A stretch of 39,395 nt of DNA, taken from positions 1 through 39,395 of the forward strand of contig JBEWZL010000171.1 in assembly GCA_045837725.1 (NCBI GenBank), read 5' to 3'. How positions within the stretch are numbered: position 1 is the stretch's first letter; each line of letters begins with the position of its first letter. Origin of the DNA: Vermamoeba vermiformis (Eukaryota; Tubulinea; Echinamoebida). The notes below the pieces were generated by a model. That model had not been told where the DNA came from. It ran no database searches and saw nothing but the letters and a program-made list of their open reading frames with translations. This document shows positions 1 through 13,500 of this stretch, piece by piece. A program made the position numbers and the translations under genes.

Positions 1-749
1 TATTTATGTGTATAGTGAATTGTATATTTTATTTACAGAATAAATACAAACTACTACATTTTATGTAATAGAGTTAAGTATCGTACAAGATTACAATTTT
101 ACAATGCAAAATATTTCAAATCTAAATTGTTTGAATTTTCTTTGGTGCTCGCTTACAACTTCAATTTAACCTAAAGTAATGCAATAATTATTAGAATTAT
201 TCGGACACAATAATTGTTAACATGCATGTAAATCTTGTTCACTACTGGAATCCGATGTCACTTTTTGCTGAAAAAACCTAATAGTTATATGATTAGCAAG
301 TAAAATTAACATTTATTTGCTTGTTGTTGTTTACATATTTAATTATACAAGTAAAATGTCCATTTTGGTTCACGATAAAATTTATATTTTCTGTCGCGAC
401 AGAAAATGTCAAATCAATCACTTGCGTACTATAAATAAATAACATTTAAAGTAGAACTAATAAGTCAATCATGGTCTTATATATCAATAATTCGTATCAT
501 TTCTTCTTTATTGGAAAAGTGAAGTGCAATCCAGGATCTGGTCAGTCGAATGTACGTTCACATAGTGTCCCCACTACGGTAAGCTAATTTGTTGATATCA
601 AAATCAGATTATTGTTGCACGGGTATTGGCAAGCTTTGTTTCAATCTCTCGATACATTCTGGTGCGCTTTGTCAGACTCTATAATCTGCTACGCACAATA
701 ATCTCTCAGATATAACTGTCTCTCAGCGATAAAAATTCTCAAGGAGATC
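1..749. other. gene-poor left edge
   Basis: I see no supportable gene here. The stretch is AT-rich with stops in all frames. It includes the downstream flank of the minus-strand NTPase gene that stops at 750. Between about 700 and 790 there is a cluster of short GAGA/TCTC words, including a GAGATCTC palindrome at 744-751 next to that gene's stop codon. This may be 3' UTR or the border of a repeat. Confidence 0.5.
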
Positions 750-2376
750 TCATTTGAGATCACTCATGAGATGTGAAATCTCTTGGAGGAATCGGGCCCC
801 AACTATGATAGTGTTGTTAAATAAACGAGATGTAATTCTGTCTAGACAGTTAATGTCAAGTAGACTGTCCATGGAGCCTGCAACTGGCTTAAAATGATTT
901 TTATCTTCTTTTGAATTATAGGCTGGCAGATAAGTTCCCACAACTAGCCAAAACAAATTGATATCTGAACTGAGCATGGCAGAGTGACCAGAGCCAGTTG
1001 CACACAAGAGTTGATAGATGTTGTCAACATCACCTGTTCTTGTGCGTCGACTGAAGACCTGCACTCCAAGTGTTAAGCAGAACCTCAACATTAACAGTAC
1101 TTACTTGACATTCATCAATGCCAAATACAACTGTTCTTTTGCTATGAAGTCCATCTTCAGGAAAAGGCAAAACACTGTCTGGGAGTTCTTCTTGGTCAAT
1201 AAGACCGTTGAACAGATGAAGATATTCGGTGTAGATTATGTGAGGCACTCCTTCATTTGAGTCTAGCCACTCTTTTGTTATTTTGATCTGTTGGCCTTGA
1301 TGAACAATTGTCTTGTTTTTGAATCGTGCTTCGATGTTGGTTCTAATGAAGTTTGCAAGTACTAGGGAGAATTGGCTCATTAAGGTCTTGAAACAATTTT
1401 GAAACTTACTGCTGTATGCATTCCAACACTGTGCCTGTGTAAAGAATGATTCGCTGTCTGTACACTGTGTCGACTAAGGAGTTGATGAATTGCCGTCGTG
1501 TTTTCTTTGCAGCACTTGTCAAGTCATCAGGAGTAAGAGTTGCGTCAGTCACAACAGCTCCCTTGTCATTCAAAAACGAGTGCAGCACTGATTCGTTATT
1601 CAGTGCCTGACAAATCCATTCCACCAGCAGACGAGTCTTGCCGCTTCCTTTTCCCATAATTTGCATTGCGTACTTTGGTTTTGTCGAAGCCATGTTGTCA
1701 TACGCGGCGTTCAAAAGTTGCAGTAAAATTGTTTCGCGGTTTAGAAACGCAGCGGGGATATATTTGTCATCTCGAGCGAGGTACCACCTTCCTGAGTTGA
1801 CCGTAATATTGCCAAAATTGTCGGGCAACGGAAGCTTGATGCTTTTTCCATTGATGTTCACCAAGAACGCGTTTTTTGATAGCACGTGGGAAGATTTGGG
1901 TCCTTGGACAGCTCGTTTGGGTCTAATATTTTGTTTAGTCACGGAGCTGGGCGTTAGCTCAGTTTTGAGTTCACGTGTTAGCTTTGGAGCGTAGTTTTTT
2001 CGAGCTTTTTGCACAGGCGTTTTTGGTGACTTGGCTGTAGCGTAGCTATAAAGGCCTAAATCAATCTTCGGTCAGAGGTGTACGTTAAATTAAGCGAAAT
2101 AATTTACAAGGTGCTATACCGCGATAATCGCTTGTTGTTTTGTTGTGGAAAAATGCAAACGAAATTAAATATTTCTTGTCTCACGAATTAGCATTTTATA
2201 TTATGCAGGAAGTATTGGAATAATTATAATAATTATTTTTCGTATTTTTAATTACCGTAAATGTTGCGAGACGCAGCAGGACGTAAATCTAACTTTGTGG
2301 ATTTGGGTACCCGAAGACCGTTGACGTCAACGATACGCTTCAGCCGCCTTGCACTTTGAAAAGTTGTTGCAAGCAT
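750..2376 (-). CDS. P-loop NTPase of a repetitive, Crinkler/RHS-like type
   Basis: Four exons join in frame (2376-2256, 2055-1410, 1375-1105, 1058-750) to give about 448 residues, with ATG at 2376 and stop at 750. A basic, low-complexity N-terminus is followed by a Walker A motif (GKGSGKTRLL, near 1630-1660) and a Walker B-like motif (VVFGIDECQ, ending at 1105). A GTYLP segment after it may be a sensor. The architecture recalls ATPase domains of Crinkler and retrotransposon-hot-spot proteins, but I cannot prove the family. ATP binding is likely; the function is unknown. Intron 1 is long (about 200 nt). Intron 2 would be only 34 nt if the acceptor at 1376 is used, and an in-frame acceptor 33 nt further downstream is an alternative. 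The protein ends soon after the core, so it may be short for its family. It is divergent from the F-box gene, with a 110-bp gap. Confidence 0.6.
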
Positions 2377-2486
2377 TGATCGGTCTCATGGTCTGCTTTA
2401 GGTGAAAAAAATTAAAATTGAACCGCTCGTGTTTCATTATTTTTTAAGTTCAGCCAATTTTATTACAACAAAGCGTTGAGCTAATA
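2377..2486. promoter_or_regulatory. divergent promoter region, 110 bp
   Basis: This gap separates the start codon of the minus-strand NTPase gene from that of the plus-strand F-box gene. It is AT-rich and must carry the start regions of both genes unless they have upstream UTR exons. No particular factor site can be recognised. Confidence 0.4.
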
Positions 2487-3865
2487 ATGTCTTTATTGGA
2501 TTTGCCATTCGAATTGCTATTAACGTTGGTCGATTGGCTCAACGAAGCCGACATCTGTCAGTTTGGCGGCATCTCAAAAGCTTGTCATCACATGGCGCAT
2601 TCATCGGTTATTTGGAAGCCCAGATTTATGCAGCGATGGGCTCGTGCAGTTCCAGCCGATTTGAAGGACGAATTTGCGAGTGAAACGGGTCCCATCCGAA
2701 ATGAAAAATTATGGCGCGAGCAATATATTAAGAAATATTTATTTATAAAGCCATTTGAAGAATATTTTCAATCAGGAATTAGAGATTTACAATCAGCATT
2801 AAAAGAACCTGTAACCGGAAACGGATTTAAATGGATTTCGGTAGATACTCCTCAAAACGAAATGTAAGACTTAAAAATAATAATTTTTTAAATAGTTTTA
2901 ACAGAGTGATTGAAATTCAGAAGTTGCGTGTCGCTGTAAAATAGATCTGATTTCTGTTTTCGCTTTTTTGCACAGTACAATTGTAACTAGTCTAATTTGA
3001 CCATGTATTTATTATAAATACTCACTATATTATATTGACGATGTTTTAATTGTTCCAGATTTCAAGGCTTGCAAATTCAAAAACGCGTACCGTTCGACGC
3101 GCACAAAAGGATCTCAATGCGTATTTCAAAAGTGATGAAAATACCATTTGACGACCTGGTATGTATTGCACTATAAATAATGGTGCTTAACAGCCACTAA
3201 TTATAATTACAGCGGCAAATAGTTCCGGATCCAGTCAAGCGAGAAGAATGGGATGAAGTTTATATTGTTGGTAGGCTCTAATTAGACGCTTAGTTTATAT
3301 ATTAATATTAATTATATTTAAGGCAAGCAAATCTACGAGTTGGACGATTTTCATGACGTTGTTTACTTGATCTTCGAAGGCGCCAGTTTTATTTTGAGCA
3401 GGGCGCATATTTTAAATGTCGAAAAAGGACTCCGCCGATATTCAATGACTGAACAATCTATTCCGAGCAGTTTGATCTCCGAAAAGGATTTAACTGAAGT
3501 TCTCGAGTTACTGGAGGCGAGCGATTTCGGTAATTTGCTTAAAAAATCGATAAAAAGGCAATAATACTCATATTTACCTTTTATAGATGGTATTGAACTT
3601 AATGTAAGCGGAGGATGGGAATTAGAAGAGCTAGATCCGACCACTACAAAAGTAGGCAAAAAAATTTATTTACGTATGAGCGGGTACTAATAGGGCTATG
3701 TAGGTGAGTTATATCGTTAGATTGCTACCAGAGACAGAATTCACCGCTGATTTGATGTTTGATGCGCTGTGCCTTCAAAGAGCTCGCTGTTTACTCGCGA
3801 TCGACGAGCGAATCCACCACTACAAGAAGTTACACGAAGAAGAAATGCAACAATATGTCAATTAA
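2487..3865 (+). CDS. F-box protein, 322 residues
   Basis: Six exons (2487-2863, 3059-3158, 3213-3270, 3323-3529, 3587-3651, 3704-3865) join in frame to 322 residues. The N-terminus is an F-box of about 45 residues: LPFELLLTLVDWLNEADICQ, then a pattern of small and hydrophobic residues ending in VIWKPRF. F-box proteins bind SKP1 through this domain and present substrates to an SCF ubiquitin ligase. The remaining 250 residues have mixed alpha/beta character and match no domain I recognise, so the substrate is unknown. The C-terminus is helical and charged. Intron 1 is 195 nt, while the other four are 52-57 nt. The next gene starts 65 bp downstream on the same strand and also encodes an F-box protein. 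Confidence 0.75.
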
Positions 3866-3929
3866 GCAGAACATATAATCGTACTCTATCGTTATACGGG
3901 GAAGTCCTCTTGCCACGACGCCACATTTA

Positions 3930-6592
3930 ATGTTGGATCTGCAAGTTCAAATGATCAGACTCGACAGTCCAACCAACTGTGGCCCTCAATATGATATTTA
4001 TCTGAATTTTATTCGCAATTTTGGCAAATGGAACGATCGTTATGTCGGTTCATTGCTTCGGTTTGCAATAAGTGACGCGTGTCATTGGAACGTCCGGCTG
4101 TAATCCAATAAAAATATTTCCGTAAGACTTGGCGATGCAATATGGCGTAATTATGAATTGATATGATTAAGGTATAGTGCAAAAATATTGTGCGCCTTTT
4201 TTTCAAGAGGCAAGTTTAAAAACTCTTGCAAGCGTCGTTAGATCAGCACAACAGCCCCTTAATGGACCTCTTTCCGAAGGTAAATGAATAGCAATAATAA
4301 ATAATATTATTAAGCGATTGTATTACAGCATAGCGAGCTACAACGGGCTGTAAAGCGGGGTAAGTGTGATAAACAATCCGATAAACGTCATTCAACTAAT
4401 TTATAATTACTACGATTAATCTTAAATATATTTAGGAGATGCAAATATAGTTAAAGTGTTACTTGACGAATTAACTGAGTGGGCCAAAAATTTAAATCTG
4501 GATCGGTCGTTGCTTTATGTCGACTACATTGCACGTGCCATCGATTACAAAAATATTGGCATATTGTTAATAATACTAAGAACCATCAAGCTACAGTTGA
4601 ATAATAATTGCGGGGCACATCTGTTTTTTACGCCTTCGGATCTCAGTTACAACTTTGTTGAGCGTGTAAGTTTACTTTTAGCTTCTTAAAGGCATATAAT
4701 AATTTATTAGGCATTATCAAGCGAAAATTGGGATTGTGCGAAGCTATTGGTGTATTTTAGTCAGAATTTCAAGCAAAAGAACATTTTAGCGACTTTGGAT
4801 CGACTTTTAAACGCACCAAAAGTCGATATAACGCCATCAAACGAAGACTGGTATAAATATCTAGGTTAGATTGTAAAAATAGGAATTCTATTTGCCATTC
4901 TAACCCATTTTCTCGAGCAGATGCGATGGTTCAAAAACGAAAAAAATCCAACGTGGATTTATCGACTCCTCTAGACAGGTACACATTGAGAGAATGGAGG
5001 CAAAGAGTTTTTGTTGCAGAAATATTCAGACTATATATCAAAGCGTATCAACAAGGCATTTTAACGTTCAAACTGATGCAATGCAAACTTCAATCAGCCT
5101 ACGCATTCCTTTACAAAATAGAAAATGAATCAAACGAGTATTTGGATCCAAAACATAATCGAGTCTATTATGGACTTCCAAAAAAGGAAGTGAATAAGAT
5201 AAAATGCGTGGGACCGATCGGTGACACGTGTTTTCCGATCGATGCGCTACCATCAGATCTGCTCAACTTGCTGCTCAAAGAATTGATGCCACGCGATATA
5301 ATAGCATTGTGCTTCGTTAGCAAAGGCACTCTGAAGGCATTGGATCATATGGACGGTCATTACCATATTTGGAAGTCGTTGTATTCGAGTCAAAAGTATC
5401 ACGTTTTCGACGAGGAAAATTCGCAAAAAATCGATTGGAGAAGACTTGTCGTCAAAGAGGATAGGTATGTATACTAAAATAATCTATGCGTATATAAATT
5501 TTTAATATCGCTCATTTAGGATACGTTCTAATTGGTCGAAAGGAAAATATGAAGTAAATTATTTGACAGGTGTAAACCGTCAAGCGAATATTTTTCTTTC
5601 AAACGAAGATTGGATGCTGTTTAAACCAGACGCCACGACCAAGGCTAACAATATGATGCTATGGAACTGCGAGGAACTGCGGATGTGGTCAATTTATTCA
5701 GGAGTGCCCAACGCAAAGAGTGCAGTGTTTGTCGATGAAGGAGCATATAACAAACCACCTATAATATCTGTTAGTATTGGTCTTCCGGACCAGATAGTGA
5801 TGTTGAAAGATCAAGAACAAATTTCGATGCAGATCCGACTTCCACCAACAAGCGCTAACGGCCTGGAGGATATATTCTGTTGTGCCAATAATAAGATATA
5901 TAGCCGTAAGTAGCGTTGCAACGAATTACGAACTTATTCAGTCACTTTGGCCGAATTAAAAATTCGCAGAATTCTTATCAAGACAACGTTAAATTCTAAT
6001 CGTACTATTGATCGTTATAGAGTATGGATACATGGATATCGAGTCTGAAGTATTCGTAGACGTACTTAAGACTTTGAACTTACTGAAGATAAAAAACAAT
6101 ATGTTCAACGAACAGATCATGTACGGTCTAGATGAAAACCAGGTTTGGCTGTTAATGGACAATAGAGACAATATGAATGTTGTTCAACGGATAGAAGTGG
6201 ATGGCGATGTAACATTTGTGGACGAACACCTCTTCTTGTGCAACCTAACGGATGTGCGACGATCTCCAAAAATCACGTTATATGACATTAGAATGCCAGA
6301 TTATAATACATTCATTGCCGAAGTTTCACATGTAATTTATATATCCATAATATTATATTCTAATATGAGCTAATTGTTGGATCAGACCAGCCACGAACCA
6401 AAACCATTAAACTTGAGTATCAAGAACTATCGCTTGGCTCTTGAGCATAACATGAACGTTGGCATATATAGATCAAATACACTCGAAATGGAAGGCAAAT
6501 GGCTTTACGAAGAGGGTTTGGATGCTATCAATGGCCGCTACGCGATCGCATCTGCTGACGGAAGAACTGCAGCACTCGATTTTGCGTTTTAA
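3930..6592 (+). CDS. large F-box protein with ankyrin-like N-terminus and propeller-like C-terminus
   Basis: A consistent frame runs through exons 3930-4099, about 4215-4279, 4315-4359, 4436-4665, 4711-4864, 4921-5464, 5520-5905, 6021-6331 and 6386-6592, giving about 703 residues. An ankyrin-like helix pair (LQRAVKRGDANIVKVLLDEL) lies near residues 85-105. A good F-box (FPIDALPSDLLNLLLKEL onward) starts near residue 327, which is unusually central. The C-terminal 300 residues look like beta-propeller blades and end in YAIASADGRTAALDF. The likely role is an SCF substrate receptor. The splice between exons 1 and 2 is uncertain: several acceptors between 4171 and 4215 are possible, and the first exon could belong to a separate short gene. 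The 4280-4314 intron is only 35 nt. The gene is convergent with the next F-box gene, with stops 54 bp apart. Confidence 0.65.
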
Positions 6593-6646
6593 TAATTATT
6601 TGTTACATAAAATTCAGTTCGTTAATTACTTATATTGTTATGATAA

Positions 6647-9600
6647 TTATTTGTTGTCTAGATTCAAAAAGAACGCAAAAGACTTGTTGCTCTTGTCGAC
6701 CAATTCGTTCAATTCCGTGCAAGTGGTATCAAATTGATTGCTTTTCAATGCCTCCTCGATCAATGCACCATATTTAGCTTGTCTCATTAAGGCCTTTAGA
6801 TGGCGCGACTTATCTTCGTCCGATTCGTTGTGCAGATCCAATTGGAGTTTGATCTGGTTAAATTTTTCTATGGCCTTATTAACCAAGCAACATGACAGCA
6901 AAATGATCAATTTGTTCAATAATTTGATCATGTAATTGTCCGTAGATTTCTTTCTAAGTTCCAGACACATCGTTCGCGTTTCTGTTATAAAAGACTCAAT
7001 AAGGTAAAATCAAATAATACCACTTCAATAAAATTAATATTATTAATATCATACCTTCCAATGAATACTTTCGGTCTTGCTCGACCTTTGTTCGGAAGCA
7101 CTACAAAAAATTAAAAACATTAGTTTGCAAGTAAATTTCATCAAATAATTTCATACGTTAGTGAAACGGATGCCAAATCTTGCGGCGATAATCACATATG
7201 TTTTTAAAGCTATTTCACCGTCGCCGAAAGCCTCGATCCAAGCAGCAAATCCGTAAAGGGTAGTTTGCACTCTGCTCAATGTCTTATAAGCTAATGAGGG
7301 TCTAGTTACGATCAATGTGTCGATTAATATGGGGACCTAGTGAAAGCAGTATTTTTTAGAAGAATTCGTTAAAAGTTAGAGTTGACGGCGTACGCGATCC
7401 GTTGGCCAACTGCCCAATTCTCTGAATATGCTTGCCAGAATACTTGGGGTAACTTTGGAGTTCATCATTACCGAAGCGAATAGCTAATATATAAGAACGT
7501 AAGTGATTCATTAAAGTATATTTTGAGGTGCCTTACATTCTCGGTGAGGCTCTGAACGCCCTCCAAAAATATATCTGACTTCAATACTCCTCTCTCCTCA
7601 CAGTCAAGGGATAGCGCTTGTAGATATCTGCTTGCCATTCTGATGCTATATTCTTCGCTCGCAACGGGAACGAAATTCTCCGAAAAGAATTCTCCGATCG
7701 GCTTGTAGCACGAATCTGTACTCCTCAATTTGGTAAAAAAGCTTGCTATTCCTGTGCAAGCATGCATAGTCTCGTACAGATATGGATCAAATTTTCGCTT
7801 CATCTGTTTGGCCAGTTTAATCAAGACCACTATTCCAGGAACAAAAATCGCAACGTTATCGTGGACTTCCTGTGCTATGATTAGATGTATCCAATTAATT
7901 ATGTGACGTACTTGTTGTAGACTGCCCCAATCTACGGCTTCGTCTGTATTTTGGTTTAACGGAATCAGATCCTTGTTCGCTTGAAAGCTTCTGACTTGAA
8001 GAACTCTTTCTATTACTTCTTGATCAGTCTTGGAACGATTTCTGACTGCATTTTCGAGCAATAGAATATTTTCTTGACTATATTCGTGCTTGTTGTCGTT
8101 GTCAAGCGTATCCAATAAAGATGCTTCGGATCCATAACTTATCATTTCGTCCGAAAACATGCTTAGTATCCCCTCTATAAAATTCCCCCACATAGTCAAA
8201 TTCTCATCTTTGTCACAAGGAAAGACTTGGTTGACCATCGGGAAATAATTGAATATGAGATCTGCGGTGTTGAAATCTAAATGCATCACAGCATTCAAAA
8301 TCTCCTTGAATTCTGTAGACAACTCTTCTCCATTTTGAGGCTCAACTGAAGAAGTGTTAAATCAATAATATTTGCGAGATCTTGCAAGGTCTTACTGAGC
8401 GTCAGATATTTGTGAACGAGTGTTTGAGGGGCAAATTTGTCGTCTTTTTTCTTGACAATGTTCCAATATCCTCGATTCAGTAATATCGTTTTGTAAAGTG
8501 GCACGTACTAATTGAAATAATCGTATAAAAGAAGTTAATTACGAACTCTAAAATTTGTTATTTGTACGTACTTTATCCATTCTACCTCCAAAAGCCATTC
8601 GCAGCTTCCTTAAACTGTTGTTGCTAACGAAATACAAATCATCAGCGTTTTCCAATTGCTTGATTCTGTTCAACCAATCCAACTGCTTGTCATCGATCAC
8701 GTGACTCGTATCCTTTGAGATTGCGTAGCATATGTATTCTGGTACGACGCCCATATCAGTCTCGCGTTGTATGGCCAATTCAACTATTGTTCGAGTTTGT
8801 TCCGCCGTTAATTTGTGATCTTTTTTGACTAAATTCCAAAGCAATTCAAAACTCCGTTGAACGACATTTTGCTCTGTTGATTTCATGCCTTCAATTAACA
8901 AGCTAAATAAAGAAATTAGATACGATGGCATGCTAATAATTGAGACTGGGCGTCGCAAATGTTACGTGTTCGAGGTTCAAAAACTGGTTTGGTGGATCCA
9001 CCTTACTTTACAGATCGGTGAATGTAATCTGGAATCATTGGGAATCCAGTCACAAGCAGAGCACTGAGCGCATTTTCCCGTACAGAAGCCGTTGAATTAC
9101 TGTTGTAAAACATTTCCGAAGCCAAGGCGTACACTACGTCGTGGAAATCTGAAAACAAATTATAAATACACGCTGTTAAAATTCATTCTTGAACGCAAAA
9201 TTTACGTACCTAAGTATCCTTTTTCGTTTTGTTTCCTATTCTGTCTGAGTGAAAGATATTAAGGACTAGATCCGTCGGACTGTTTGTGGGACACTTACTT
9301 TTCGAAAGCTAAAGGAAACAACGTACGCATGACCACGATAGCTTCGGGATCATCTTGGCCTTCATTGATCATATGTGCAATGACTTCTTTGAGCACTTGT
9401 TGTACACGCGGATTGAAATCGTGAATGGAATAACAGAACACGTGCAGAAGCGAAAATGCGCTTTTCTTAGCGTTATCATCTCCCTTTTCTGAGGTTGACT
9501 TGCCTAGCCTCCAAAAGGCCTCTAGCATTCTGTCATAGAAATATCAAGTCAGTCGTAAGACCATTTCAGAAGATGATCCGCTGGAAGTGTTAATCATGGA

Positions 9601-10406
9601 TACCTGTGTTCATAATTGATATGATACTTATCGATTCTTCATATGATAGTCATACCTTACTGGAGAGTCAACGACAAAAACGTGCATCCACGAGTCAACT
9701 TTGCTTGTTAACTGGTACCAAAGCTTTTTGTTGGGATTAGTCAGGACCATTTCAATAAGATCCAGTAACAAATAAATCGCGATATTCATTTCTCTGTCAT
9801 ATCCGGTTTCTCCTGGTGGTAAGACTTCTGTCAAAAACTCCGCCAAGTTAAATGTATGCAGATCCAGTTCGACGGATTCGTTAAGAGGTTCTTCGACACC
9901 CACGTTGTTTGTTATCCATTCTATCTTCTCTCTATTGCTAGATTAACTTAATTGCTGCTAGCTCTCTAATTTATACCTGATTATGTAGTATCGCGGCCAA
10001 TCAATTTTAGTCCGCCCGTTGGAACCTGAAAGCGGTGCGTTAGATAATTGAGCATTAAAAAATATACATATTTACCAGTAACGGTAGGGAAAAAGTAGCG
10101 GTTCTTGTCGTAGTTCAACACGCCAGTCGTGTTTGCTGAAGCTTCAATTTTGTTCGGCGCAATGTCGTCGCCCCATTTTTTCAAACTACGCAATTTCCAG
10201 AATATTGGCTGCTTAATGATATTTCTCCATGAAGAGCAAACTAATTGAATTTGACCTGATATTCAATTGATTAATTTTCGAATAAAATCTTAATTAATTA
10301 TATTCACCCAAAAATAATAATGGTAGTACATACTATAATTATCATCGAGGTGCAATAAAATATTTTGCCATAAATCAAGAGAGATCTTAGGTGTTGCGTC
10401 CCCCAT
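6647..10406 (-). CDS. F-box protein with alpha-helical (ARM/HEAT-like) C-terminus
   Basis: ATG at 10406 opens a first exon whose splice into 10242 onward reconstitutes an F-box: ISLDLWQNILLHLDD joined to QIQLVCSSWRNIIKQPIFWK. About a dozen short introns follow, and the frame carries through to a stop at 6647, for roughly 950-1,000 residues. After the F-box and a short linker with an IDWPRYY motif, the rest is long amphipathic helices (for example around 8600-8930 and 7500-8280) that look like armadillo/HEAT or exportin-type solenoid repeats. I do not recognise the family. The expected role is an SCF adaptor that binds substrate through the solenoid. One junction near 9530-9650 needs an intron of about 150 nt. 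The short C-terminal exon is helical and lysine-rich. Confidence 0.65.
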
Positions 10407-10564
10407 CCGCAGTCAAATCAATTTGCGAATCTGTGCTTCTCCTATAGTGTGTACATGCAACGAAAGAAGAAGTTGGCTGACTGACGGGACGTGAACAACC
10501 CTGGAACAAATCACACATTTAATAGCTAATTATTTTATTTCACAAATCCTCGTCAAAGTATCTC

Positions 10565-13500
10565 CTATTTTTGTTTTATCCTATCAGCAATGAATTGATC
10601 AATTTTGTTCTTCAATTCAACGTCACTTTGCAACATATCCACAGTCAAGTGCGAACGATTGAACGGGTCATTTTGATCGGACAACAAGTGACGCGTTATA
10701 GTCTTGCGGTCCACGGTGACCTTGCTCGAAGGAAGAATAACCGGATCTCGCATCAAAGTTGACATGATCGGATCTATTCAAAAGGGTTAGATTGACTTGT
10801 ATAGGCATGTGAATAACGTACCAAGGAACTCGTTGGGAATGTCGCCCAATTGATCTTCAATGAAACTCTCGCGCTGAGCTTGTTGTTGGACTTGATCGAT
10901 GAAGTGTTGGAACTTGGCGACAACGTCCTATTAAGAGGTTAGTTAGATTATTATTATATTAATTATATTATTATTATTATATCAATAGGTGAATAAGGCA
11001 CTCTAATGTTCGTGAGACTGTCTTACCTCGCCGACCAATCGTTCGCGTTGAAGAATCATGGTCGTTTTCATGAAGACCTCGTGATTGTACGAACGAGCAT
11101 CGCTGGCAACTGCCGCGGCGAATTGCTCTTGCGTTGAAAAGTGCAAATAGATGGCAACGATTTTACGCAGCAACCATTTAGGATCAAAGTTGTACTTCTC
11201 AGGGTTTCTGACTTTGAGTTCAGCGCATTTAGGACCGACCAATTGGACCAAGAAGTAGTTCAACAACGAGGCCACACGTTCGGGCTACAATCGAAGGCAT
11301 ATTAGTTCGCGTCATTTTGACAAGTGTTTTGGACTTACCAAGTCAGTGTTATTGAAGAAGTACGAGGCACAATCACGAGCCAAGTAGTGGAACATGCGCA
11401 TGGTCTCGTGAGCCAGCAACAAATACGTTCGAACGATGCGCTCTGAACGCAAGTGCTCTTGTTCCAACTCTGCTCGTTCGTTCTAGCCACGAGTCTTAGC
11501 AAGGTAACTAAGATGCGGATTAAGGTACTTACGACATTGTAGCGCGTGACCCAGTCTGGCGAGCTCATCTCCAGTTGGGTGCTGCGGATCTTGGCAAGCT
11601 TGGCCAGTGACTCGTCCAATAAATAGATCGAGTCGTTAATTAACATATTTACAAATCCTAAGAAGCTTTGCGTGTTTTGAGCCTCTCTTTTGAATGCCTC
11701 GCGATGCATCGGGAATTTCCACAAATACTTCATCACCAGCGAGATCGAGTATCTCACGTTGAATTTGTCGTAGAATTGTGTGCTCGCTAATTAATAATTA
11801 TTACGTGCCATGTGAAGTAGCGTTGTAAATATACGTACCACCCGTGTGCTCGACTTCGACGTAAAATTGCATCAGTGCAGGGGTCAAGTATCTTTGGGCA
11901 AGAGGATTGCGTTCGAAAATATTGTATCGCAAAACTTTGCCGAAATTCTTGGGCGTGAGACCGACCATGACATCGACTAACTTGGCACGCATGTACGGAT
12001 TCTTGACGTAGGGAGGACTGCTCATGAAGACGGTGATAAATGTCATCATGTCATCGAGTGGCACGTTCTCCATAAAGTCAGGGATGAACCTACAAACCTG
12101 TTAAATCTCCGAATAGACGCAAAGTATTGCCGTTGGTACGTACTGATTGGCAAACTGGAAGAACTCGGCAATATCTTCTACGAAGTGCTCGGGCAACATA
12201 GCGAAGGGCAATGGCGGCGGGGACGGCAAGGGCAACTTGAGTTCGTTCAAGGCATTATCGTGCTGAAAAGTATTAGATTTACGAAAAAACAATGAAAATA
12301 GTGTTACTTACAATGCCTGCAGCGTTCTTAACGAGCCAAATAGCCAACAAGTTGTAAAAACGAACGGTGTTGGCGATGAGTGCTTGATCAACCAAATGAG
12401 CTTGGAAACACAGCTTGTATTGCGCAATCTTTTCTAGTTTTGATGAAATTTCGAGAAGAGCTGCTTCGTTCTCTTGGGCTTGCGGAGACTAAAAGATACA
12501 TAAGTAACTGTTGTAATTATATATAAAACGTCAACGTACCATGATCCATTGCGGTCGGCTCTCGGTCAAGTTTTTAAAAGCTTGTCTGTGCTCGTTCAAT
12601 TTTCTGACTTGGTTTTCGTATCTTGGCAATGCACGCAACATTCCAAAGTGCAAACTTCGAACGCCAAAGTAGAAACACTCCGTGATGAAATTGATCGGGT
12701 TCTCAACGTCCGTCATTTGGTTTTGAAGCTCGGCAAGTCTCCTCTTGGTGCCCTCTTTAGTCTCTTCTAAATTTAGTGCCAAGCGAGTTTCATCGTTGAT
12801 TGTCAAACGCTTGGTCTTAGTAAAGTAATCAATATCAATGGTGGCGAGTTTAGGTCCGTAAGGGTCCATAAATGGCTCGGCCAAGTTAAGCAGCACAGCG
12901 GACACATTCAACATGAATCCATCGCTCGCAATCACTAACGTATCCATTTGCATCTTGCCGCGCTCTTTGTTTCGCTCCACAACAGCGGCAAACCAGTCCA
13001 ACATGCGTTCGCGGCCTTCTTTGCTGGACTTCAAAATAGCCATCACGATTTCATAAGCACCGCGCTACAACAACAACGTTAATATATCTGCACTTTTCTT
13101 ATTTGTTTTAGCGTACCTGTGCTGAGTGCAATCGAGTGCGAATGTCGACAAGAGTGGCTTGTTCGGCACTTTGACTCTTGGTCGATTCAGGTGGGAAATA
13201 TTTAGCCCCAATAGTTGGCTAACATGCCACGTTAGACTGTTGTACAAAAGAGTGCAAATGAATAAACTTACTGAATCGGGGAATGAACTAGGTCTGAAGA
13301 AACTTCCTAAAATGGAATTGACTTCCATTTCTTTGCCGGTCTTCCTTCGCATAGGAATCCAGTTGTCAAGTGACACGAGCTAAAAATAACCTTTAGTAAT
13401 GTCTCACAATACAGGGCACAACAAAAGCACTTACCACTTGAACGAGTGTCTTGTTCTTAATTAACAACGCAAAGGCCTAATAAAAGAAATTAGGCACAGT

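Noticed and set aside
744-790. Cluster of GAGATCTC-like words as terminal inverted repeat of the NTPase gene
   Set aside because: No matching partner was found on the other side of the gene near 2376-2480, so a transposon end cannot be supported.
6459-6737. 92-codon plus-strand frame across the convergent gene ends
   Set aside because: It is out of frame with the propeller end of the F-box protein, crosses two stop regions and has no protein-like features.
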